24,819 nt of DNA from a virus, in the IMG/VR virus record IMGVR_UViG_3300037502_000118, positions 1-24,819 of that record. One strand, written 5' to 3'. The notes under the pieces were generated by a model. It was given only the letters and a program-made list of their open reading frames with translations, had not been told where the DNA came from and did no database searches. Shown here piece after piece: positions 15,401 through 20,832 of the stretch. Position 1 is the first letter of the stretch; every line of letters begins with the position of its first letter. A program made the position numbers and the translations under genes.

Positions 15401-17391
15401 TGCCATGAAGTAGACAGTGCCTCAGCCGTGGGAATCTCAGCCGCTTTAGCTGCATTAGCTACAGCAGTGGCTTGCAGTCGAGCAACTTCAGTGGGAGGCA
15501 GAGTATAGTAGTCTTGAGCAGTAACAAGTTCCCCTGCATCTACCCTGCCTTGGGCCGCCTGAAGGTTAGATACATACCCACTAGTAACAGTAGAAGCTTG
15601 GTCTGCTGTAAGGCCAATACCCTGAGCCGCCACTATTTCATTAGCGCCAACCGTTGCTGTAGCAAACTGCGTCTGAATGTCGTTGTATGTAGTCTGCGCT
15701 TGAGCAAGTTGTTCAGCGGCTATCTCGCCCCTAGCATACTTTGCCTGTGCTTCATACAGAGACTGCTGAGCAGTAGCCTGCGCTGCTTGAAGATTGCCGC
15801 CTTGTGCTTGCACAAGTTCGTTCGCAGTAGCAGCACCAAAGGCCACTTGCGTTTGAATGTTAGTATAGTTTGTTTGCGCTTGAGCGAGTTGATCGGCAGT
15901 CAGTTGACCTTTTGCAAATAGGGCCTGAGCCTGATACAAAGATTGCTGTGCAGTAGACTGCGCTGCCTGCATGTCGCCGCCATAGGCTTGCGCAAGTTCT
16001 TGTGCAGACACACTACGAGTGGCAAAGTCCATTGCGCCAAGCTGATACTGCGTGACAGCCTGCGCTTGAGGCGTAGGCGTGGTAAAGCGAGCAGCCTCAG
16101 CGGTAGGCGCTTGTCCTAGAAACTGTTGAACTTGCGCTTGAGGAATGTTGAGGGCAGTCGCAGCCTGTGCAAGCTGTTCAGGAGTAACTTGAAGTTGACC
16201 CGACTGGACCTGCTGGATGTACTGCGGAGACACACCAATAGCCTGAGCAATAGCGCCAGCAGACAGTGCCCCCTGAGCAGGAGTGATCTGTGCTTGTGGA
16301 GACACAGCGCCTTGGGCAGCTTGTGCTCCTGCAACAGCACCAGCAACACCCGGAGCAGCAGCGAGAGATTGAAACGACACAGCCTGAGAGGGAGGCGGTG
16401 CAATAGTTGTTTCAGCACCCATCATGGTGGTAGTTGGAGTAGTGGGAGCAGCACCAACGGCACCTGTTCCGGGGGCAATCTCACCGCCAGTAGGAGCCAT
16501 TGTAGGGGCAGTTGCAGGAGTAATAGTGCCTTGCGGACCAGTGTATACAGAAGTAAGAAGTTGCTGTTGTCCTTGCCTGATGGTATCAACATTAGGCTGC
16601 GTAGCAGTGGTAGTGGTAGGCTGCGTAGCAGTGGTAGTGGTAGGCTGCGTAGCAGTGGTAGTGGTAGGCTGCGTAGCAGTGGTAGTGGTAGGCTGCGTAG
16701 CAGTGGTAGGCTCTTGGTCTCTTCCAATTAAGCCAGAAGCAGCCACAACAGGCTGCGTAGCAGTGGTGGTGGTAGGCTGCGTAGCAGTGGTAGTGGTAGG
16801 CTGCGTAGCAGTGGTAGTGGTAGGCTGCGTAGCAGTGGTAGTGGTAGGCTGCGTAGCAGTGGTAGTGGTAGGCTGCGTAGCAGTGGTAGTGGTAGGCTGC
16901 GTAGCAGTAACAGGTTCTTGGTCTCTTCCAATTAAACCAGACGCAGCTACAGCGGGCTGCCTAGCAGTGGTAGTCGTAGGCTGCGTAGCAGTGACAGGCT
17001 GAGACGCAGCAGCAATCAGTCTCCGCATCTCCGCTTGCACTGCATTTTTATCCGTAGACTGAGCACTAACAGCTTTACCCGTGTTCAAATCCTTGATGTA
17101 ATACAAAGGATCATCGTCACGTCTAGGCATAGTGACAACAGTATAATTAGGCTTGACAACACCACCTTGCTGCATACCCATGGCAGCAGCGGGAGGAACT
17201 GCTTTGGCTGCAGGCTGACCAGCAATCATGCGCTGTGCTGTAGCAGAATATTTGCCCATCTTTGCAGCAGCCGCTGGATTGGCTGCCATGAACTGTTGCA
17301 TGGCTTTCGGATCAGCGGGACCATGATAGCCCATCTTCTGCAGCAGCACCGCAGTCTGTTGAGGCGTAAAGCCTGCAAATTGCTTAGCCAT
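12409..17391 (-). CDS. giant repeat-built virion protein (1660 residues)
   Basis: This is the largest gene in the window. Residues 1-135 are globular and Ala-rich. Residues 136-270 hold the eight-residue repeat ATQPTTTT, eleven perfect copies in three blocks, with two SGLIGRDQEP interruptions. Residues 300-420 are Pro/Thr/Gln/Ala-rich. Two copies of a 60-residue unit (AQELAQAYGG / ANELVQAQGG) and a partial third follow. From about residue 800 to 1475 there are about thirty 22-residue helical units, each marked by an NN(E/R/Q)QQ-like motif. The C-terminus has FN-containing helical repeats and ends with a charged helix. Units of 22 (2 x 11) residues are typical of long regular helices. I do not know a function; a long internal fibre, ejection-tunnel or tape-measure-like component fits the structural context. 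AAGGT lies before the ATG. Confidence 0.85.
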   Translation of the reverse strand: MAKQFAGFTPQQTAVLLQKMGYHGPADPKAMQQFMAANPAAAAKMGKYSATAQRMIAGQPAAKAVPPAAAMGMQQGGVVKPNYTVVTMPRRDDDPLYYIKDLNTGKAVSAQSTDKNAVQAEMRRLIAAASQPVTATQPTTTTARQPAVAASGLIGRDQEPVTATQPTTTTATQPTTTTATQPTTTTATQPTTTTATQPTTTTATQPTTTTATQPVVAASGLIGRDQEPTTATQPTTTTATQPTTTTATQPTTTTATQPTTTTATQPNVDTIRQGQQQLLTSVYTGPQGTITPATAPTMAPTGGEIAPGTGAVGAAPTTPTTTMMGAETTIAPPPSQAVSFQSLAAAPGVAGAVAGAQAAQGAVSPQAQITPAQGALSAGAIAQAIGVSPQYIQQVQSGQLQVTPEQLAQAATALNIPQAQVQQFLGQAPTAEAARFTTPTPQAQAVTQYQLGAMDFATRSVSAQELAQAYGGDMQAAQSTAQQSLYQAQALFAKGQLTADQLAQAQTNYTNIQTQVAFGAATANELVQAQGGNLQAAQATAQQSLYEAQAKYARGEIAAEQLAQAQTTYNDIQTQFATATVGANEIVAAQGIGLTADQASTVTSGYVSNLQAAQGRVDAGELVTAQDYYTLPPTEVARLQATAVANAAKAAEIPTAEALSTSWQSTIQAAQGTVGADQLVNARDIIGAEKAIEAVAATMSQVDAAAIATAQQGTFTQAAFAQAEQGEVSPLSTIQGQMSQLMQQFNNGTPAWAAGAMRAANAAMAARGLGASSMAGAAIVQAAMESAMPIAAQDAQVFMQMQLTNLNNRQQVALANAAAQQNMELSNLNNRQQASLQNSANAFALQSQNLSNQQAVVLANAQFKAALQNQVISVNAQAAVANAARYAEAYNINLNNEQQTRLQNSAQNLQVDLTNLNNRQQVALSNLQVRAALKGQELTNEQQMAVLQSQQLFEAANFNASAQQQAFMQDAQARAALEGRAMDIRSQTALVNAARIAQVNDINLSNQQQVLLQRSAENLQVELQNQSTRVQTELANAQLRAALQGKVLDNQQQAAVINAARYAEANNISLNNQQQAFVQDANIRAVLEGKALDNRQQAVLFNAARQAQVADINLNNEQQSTMLKTAQALEVDMANLSSRQQTELANAQLRATLQGKVLDNQQQAAVINAARYAEINNINLSNQQQAFVQDASIRAVFEGKTLDNRQQAALFNAARAAQVADINLNNEQQGLMLKTAQALEVDMANLSNRQQSDLANAQLRATLQGKVLDNLQQTAIINASRYAEVNNINLSNKQQAFVQQYAADVAFKQQAMTNQQQTAIFNIANAVEERQIDLSNEQQTRLFNTANNLQVDLANLSNRQQTALANVQIEAAIRGQELTNKQQTAIVNAERFAEAANITFNAQQQAALSNSQLMQTIGLAEMSAKNTAVLANAATIANMDMANLNNRQQAAVQNAQAFLQMDLTNLNNEQQMTMFNTQARVQAILSDAASENAARQFNASSQMQVDQFNSSLVAQVSQFNAAQKNAINQFNIGETNAIARFNTEIQNARDIFEAQNALVIAQSNAQWRQNIATTEFAAQQQANMQNALAATEMTKTTLDNLWQRERDLMSFAFTASENAEDRATNLLIQKMGTEAEAALQRSKEKTALVTSIFSSLGQIL
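12960..15000 (-). repeat. 66-bp tandem units (22 residues) nested in 330-bp super-repeats
   Basis: Equivalent positions of the Asn/Gln motif recur every 66 bases from 12985 to 14965, keeping phase over about 31 positions. Within this array a five-unit super-repeat recurs every 330 bases: the motif that reads CTCATTG or similar on the plus strand stands at 13381, 13711, 14041, 14371 and 14701. The central copies (13711-14371) are most alike, and they differ largely at synonymous positions. Confidence 0.92.
15620..16020 (-). repeat. 180-bp repeat (60 residues)
   Basis: Two copies and a partial third of a 60-residue Ala/Gln-rich helical unit are encoded here. The equivalent sites GCTTGCGCAAG (15986) and GCTTGCACAAG (15806) on the plus strand are exactly 180 bases apart. 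Each unit contains QAAQ, QQSLYQAQ and QLAQAQT segments. Confidence 0.8.
16593..16995 (-). repeat. 24-bp minisatellite encoding ATQPTTTT
   Basis: A nearly invariant 24-base unit (TAGGCTGCGTAGCAGTGGTA plus GTGG on the plus strand) is repeated head to tail in three blocks, separated by two near-identical spacers encoding AASGLIGRDQEP (about 16710-16750 and 16913-16955). The unit length is a multiple of three, so copy-number changes keep the frame. Confidence 0.95.
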
Positions 17392-17401
17392 GTTTTTTAC
17401 C

Positions 17402-17680
17402 TTACTTTTCAGCCTGTTGCTTCATCATCTGCTCGACGTACTGCCGAATAGCCTTAATGTTTTCATCAATGCGAGCCATAGCTACAGCTTGATCTTGTAC
17501 ACTTTTCTCAAGATTGCTTGTACGAGTGTCAAGCCTTACGATTTCCATAGCGTTATGGTCAATGCTGCTGCTCATATTGCTGACAGTCCACACAATAGCT
17601 GCAGCTTGAATGACAAGCGCAAAAATCAGCGAGATTGGGACGCTTTTGCTTAGATGCCATGATTCACGTTGTTCTGCCAT
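17402..17680 (-). CDS. one-helix membrane protein, holin-like
   Basis: The 92-residue protein has a short polar N-terminus (MAEQRESWHLSKS). A single membrane segment follows at about residues 14-35 (VPISLIFALVIQAAAIVWTV), then a charged region with heptad-like spacing to the end (SNLEKSVQDQAVAMARID). This layout, one helix plus a coiled coil, is seen in phage XhlA-like or class III-type holins and in other small membrane proteins of tail-fibre/lysis regions. Location between the fibre genes and the giant repeat protein fits a lysis gene, but a virion membrane-tethering role is also possible. GAGG lies upstream of the ATG. No endolysin lies beside it in this window. Confidence 0.75.
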   Translation of the reverse strand: MAEQRESWHLSKSVPISLIFALVIQAAAIVWTVSNMSSSIDHNAMEIVRLDTRTSNLEKSVQDQAVAMARIDENIKAIRQYVEQMMKQQAEK

Positions 17681-17689
17681 ATTGTAGCC

Positions 17690-17902
17690 TCATTGTGTAG
17701 GATTGTCAAGTAAAGGAAGAGCAAAAAAGGTTCTTGCATCTGATTCACTGTCAAACCAGTACCACCCTGCAACGGGATAGTTGTAAGAAGTGTGCTCGTC
17801 ACGCAAGAGTTCTATGTCCGCTCCCATCACCGTATTGGGGCCGTAGAGCAGTTGATCGTTATCAATCTTGTAAAAGCCGCTTGTATCCACATCATTCTCC
17901 AT
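17690..17902 (-). CDS. 70-residue fibre-region accessory protein
   Basis: The start at 17902 is chosen because its ATG forms a TGATG overlap with the stop of the 867-residue protein; an in-frame ATG six codons upstream (17920) is the alternative. The protein reads SGFYKIDNDQLLYGPNTV, then a middle part ending in YNYPVAGWYWFDSESDARTF. This type of short protein is common after phage fibre genes, and I know of no proven function. Reinitiation through TGATG would tie its amount to the adhesin, as expected for a fibre chaperone or a small structural partner. Confidence 0.8.
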   Translation of the reverse strand: MENDVDTSGFYKIDNDQLLYGPNTVMGADIELLRDEHTSYNYPVAGWYWFDSESDARTFFALPLLDNPTQ

Positions 17903-20505
17903 CAGAATGTTACCGCCCATCCTTTGAGCATTGCTGCCGACGCATCAAGGTCACGGAAGGTAAGTGTTTGCGTCCCGGTGGAAGCCAGTGGCGTATCAAT
18001 CGTGACACTTGTGTTGGTAGTCACGCCAGTCACAAAAGACGGATACCGCAGCGTCATGTTGCCACCAGTGCCTGTCAGATCAATGGCAGCACCGCCAACT
18101 GTCAAGGAAATCTGGAAGTCATCTGTGTTGGCGTTGACGACATAGTAGATCACTCCGTTGCTGACGCCTGTGGTGGAGCCAAGGGATGAAAAAGAAACGG
18201 GCGTGTCGTTGGGAAGCCCGTGAGCAGTAAGCGTAAGGGTATTGGCAGATACGTCAGATACCACTGTCCTGCCTGTCGTGATGCCCGTTCCAGTACCCGT
18301 GACATACATACCTGTCGTCACGCCGGATGTGTCAGCCATTGTGATCGTGGTCGAACCAGCCGTCAGTGACAGGCTGGCCTTGGATGTATTCGTGCCCACG
18401 CCATAGTTGTTTGTGACAGTTATGGTCTGAGACGAGCCGAAGGTGCCGGAACCGAAGGTGCCAAGGTTGTCGAATACTTCTTCTATACGGGCCTTTGACA
18501 GCTTGCAGCTAGCGATGCTGACAGTAAACTTTAAGCCTGTCGCCTTGATCGACGAAACACTTTGACAACCGGAGAACGTAGAAGAAAAATTACCAGACGT
18601 AACGGCAGTAGCGTTTAGCGCAGGAACAACCGCCAATGAAACACAGTTATTAAACAGTGACTGCATATCCGTTACTGACGCCGCGTTGAGTAGGGGCATT
18701 GTTGTCAAGCTAAAACATCCGCTGAACATGCCGTTCATGCTTGTCACTGATGCTGTGTTAAACGGGGGAACCGCTATCAGTGAGTTGCAATTAACAAACA
18801 TACCGCTCATGTTCGTAACTGACGCTGTGTTGAACAGCGGCACTGTTATGAGAACGCGGCAGGCTCCAAACATACTGCTCATGTTCGTAACTGACGCTGT
18901 GTTGAACAAAGGCACTGTTGTCAAAACTTGGCAGTTGTTAAACATACTGCTCATGTTCGTAACTGACGCTGTGTTGAACAAAGGCACTGTTGTCAAAACT
19001 TGGCAGGTTGCAAACATACTGCTCATGTTCGTAACTGACGCTGTGTTGAGTAGTGGTACTTTTGTCAGTGCGTTGCAGGTATTGAACATATTGCTCATGT
19101 TCGTAACTGACGCTGTGTTAAACAGAGGTACTGTTGTCAGTGAAAAGCAGGCATTGAACATAAAACTCATGTTCGTCACTGACGCTGTGTTGAATAAAGG
19201 TGTTGTTGTCAGCGCGCGACAGGTAGTGAACATAAAACTCATGTTCGTCACTGACGCTGTGTTGAATTGAGGCACTGTTGCTAGTGAGTCACAGCTATCA
19301 AACATGCTGCTCATGTTCGTAACTGACGCCGTGTCGAATAGAGATACTTTTGTCAATGAGGTACAGTTAGTGAATAGATTTTGCATACTAGTACCACGAA
19401 TCGCGGTTCCAGTTCCGTTTGTCGTGAGTGCGACCGCAGAACCTCCGTAACTAGTTGCTACTTGAAAATCGTTGGCATTGGCGTTTATGACAAAATAGCG
19501 TGTATCAGCCGTGATGCCAGTTGTTGTGTTGACGGCTGAGAAAACAACGCTGTCCCCGTTACGAAAACCATGAGCAGTTGCCCCGACAAGATCACCAGCG
19601 TCGGTAAATGTCACAGCAATGTTCAAAGCAGCCGCAGTCGTGCTCGTTGCAATATCAACAATATATTGTAGCGAGCGGCAGTTTCTAAATAATTGCTCAA
19701 GCTGACGACAGTCAGTCCGAACAAGATTAACTTGCTCAAGATAGTTGAAGTTGATTGTCTGCGTAGTCGCTCCGGGAGTTTGAACACCCACGCGAACATC
19801 GGTCAAGTTTGCCCCAGCCACCGCAATATCAAGAAAGCCGCTTGTGTACTGTTGAAGCCCCGTCTGGTTGTGCTTTTGATGCAGGTTAAGCTGCGTCAAA
19901 GACTGTCCAGCTTGGGGATAGACCTGAACGATGACCTGCTTGTAGGGAAGAAGCGTGGCGCTGCCGTCATTTGTCAGAGCAACTGCCGATCCTCCTTCTG
20001 TCTCCGAAACTTGGAATGTGTCAGCCGCAGCGTTAATGACGTAGTATGACTGCGCCTCGTTCAGACCCGTGGTCGTTACGATGTTGTAAAACGAAACACG
20101 ATTGCCGTTGCTATACCCATGCGCCGTTCGGTTGACTGTATCAGTCGAAGCGGTGAACGTGACGGGAGCGTTGGTGTTGACAAGGTCGGCATCCGCAAAG
20201 TCGTACTCTTTGTACGCCACGACACCGGAGGAGAAATCCTGCGTCGCGCTGCCATCCCCCCAATCTACCGTGTAGTTTCCCGCCGCTGAAAGGGCCAAAA
20301 AGTTTGCATCAGGCCACACGGCGTGAAGGCCAACGAACTTTTCATCACTTGTGCCCGGAGGAGTGAGCGTCAGCCAAGACGGGTTGCGAACCCAAGCAGC
20401 GCCGCTCGATGTGTCACTGACAGTTGGAACAGGCGCTCTAAGAACACGGTCGCTAAGGTCGCGCGTGTTCGCAAGAGGATTAGCGCCAGTGAGTGCAATC
20501 GACAT
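17902..20505 (-). CDS. adhesin-like tail protein with BspA/DUF285 leucine-rich repeats
   Basis: This 867-residue protein is modular. Residues 60-105 hold a PKD-like strand with VDWGDGS. Residues ~113-185, ~297-370 and ~745-819 hold three copies of a ~70-residue beta module (AHGxxNGxxVxF..TTG..YxVxNAxxxxFQV). Residues ~375-620 hold ten or more 24-residue repeats of the form FNTASVTNMSSMFxxCxxLxxVP, the BspA-type/DUF285 leucine-rich repeat best known from Tannerella, Mycoplasma and other bacterial or protist surface proteins. The location between fibre genes suggests a receptor-binding or decoration protein displayed on the tail; that function is inferred. It starts in a TGATG overlap with the 108-residue gene and ends in another with the 70-residue gene. 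Confidence 0.88.
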   Translation of the reverse strand: MSIALTGANPLANTRDLSDRVLRAPVPTVSDTSSGAAWVRNPSWLTLTPPGTSDEKFVGLHAVWPDANFLALSAAGNYTVDWGDGSATQDFSSGVVAYKEYDFADADLVNTNAPVTFTASTDTVNRTAHGYSNGNRVSFYNIVTTTGLNEAQSYYVINAAADTFQVSETEGGSAVALTNDGSATLLPYKQVIVQVYPQAGQSLTQLNLHQKHNQTGLQQYTSGFLDIAVAGANLTDVRVGVQTPGATTQTINFNYLEQVNLVRTDCRQLEQLFRNCRSLQYIVDIATSTTAAALNIAVTFTDAGDLVGATAHGFRNGDSVVFSAVNTTTGITADTRYFVINANANDFQVATSYGGSAVALTTNGTGTAIRGTSMQNLFTNCTSLTKVSLFDTASVTNMSSMFDSCDSLATVPQFNTASVTNMSFMFTTCRALTTTPLFNTASVTNMSFMFNACFSLTTVPLFNTASVTNMSNMFNTCNALTKVPLLNTASVTNMSSMFATCQVLTTVPLFNTASVTNMSSMFNNCQVLTTVPLFNTASVTNMSSMFGACRVLITVPLFNTASVTNMSGMFVNCNSLIAVPPFNTASVTSMNGMFSGCFSLTTMPLLNAASVTDMQSLFNNCVSLAVVPALNATAVTSGNFSSTFSGCQSVSSIKATGLKFTVSIASCKLSKARIEEVFDNLGTFGSGTFGSSQTITVTNNYGVGTNTSKASLSLTAGSTTITMADTSGVTTGMYVTGTGTGITTGRTVVSDVSANTLTLTAHGLPNDTPVSFSSLGSTTGVSNGVIYYVVNANTDDFQISLTVGGAAIDLTGTGGNMTLRYPSFVTGVTTNTSVTIDTPLASTGTQTLTFRDLDASAAMLKGWAVTF
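18650..19395 (-). repeat. 72-bp tandem array encoding 24-residue BspA-type LRRs
   Basis: Equivalent sites (TCATGTTCGTAACTGACGC or close variants on the plus strand) stand at 18735, 18807, 18879, 18951, 19023, 19095, 19167, 19239 and 19311. Degenerate edges lie at 18663 and 19383, and the spacing is exactly 72 bases throughout. The VTNMSSMF core is almost invariant, while the segment between cores varies. Confidence 0.95.
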
Positions 20506-20831
20506 CAGGTGATCTCCGAGCCAAACAGATTGAACGACACATCTGCCGTGGCTGCGCGGATAGTTACAACATCCGTCGCGGCGAGAGTGACGCCAAGCGT
20601 CAGCATGACACTGTCGTACTGGTTGAGAGATGACTCGTAGACAATGTAGTGCTTGTCCTCAATCGACGCACCAGCAGGCCGGATTGCCACACGGTATGTA
20701 GTAGAAACACCAAGGTTGCAGATCGTGAGAGTGCTGCACACCGCTGAGGTTGCAGCCGGGACCGTGTAGAGGGTTGTGTCAGAAGCTGCGGACGGATGCG
20801 CCTGTCCGAGCACTTTGTAGGCTGTAGGCAT
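20505..20831 (-). CDS. 108-residue fibre-associated virion protein
   Basis: The protein begins MPTAYKVLGQAHPSAASDTT and is predicted to be all beta, with segments TLYTVPAATSAVCSTLTICN, YRVAIRPAG, DKHYIVYES and VVTIRAATADVSFNLFGSEI. It looks like a small protein found often in marine phage tail-fibre regions, of unknown exact role. A trimeric or decorating beta-sandwich on the fibre is plausible. The ATG is one base after the fibre gene stop, and the TGA overlaps the next ATG as TGATG, so the three fibre genes appear translationally coupled. Confidence 0.85.
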   Translation of the reverse strand: MPTAYKVLGQAHPSAASDTTLYTVPAATSAVCSTLTICNLGVSTTYRVAIRPAGASIEDKHYIVYESSLNQYDSVMLTLGVTLAATDVVTIRAATADVSFNLFGSEIT

Positions 20832-20832
20832 A

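Noticed and set aside
16424-17002. Long plus-strand frame rich in GCVAVVVV opposite the minisatellite
   Set aside because: A 24-base repeat keeps several frames open at once by chance. The minus frame continues into a 1660-residue protein with flanking unique sequence and a ribosome-binding site; the plus frame is only an echo of the repeat.
18686-19270. 194-codon plus-strand frame across the LRR array
   Set aside because: It is the reverse-strand reading of the 72-bp repeats and carries no independent gene signals.
16593-19395. Regular direct repeats that might be taken for CRISPR arrays
   Set aside because: The units are contiguous, in frame with open coding sequence, and lack unique spacers of constant length between identical repeats.
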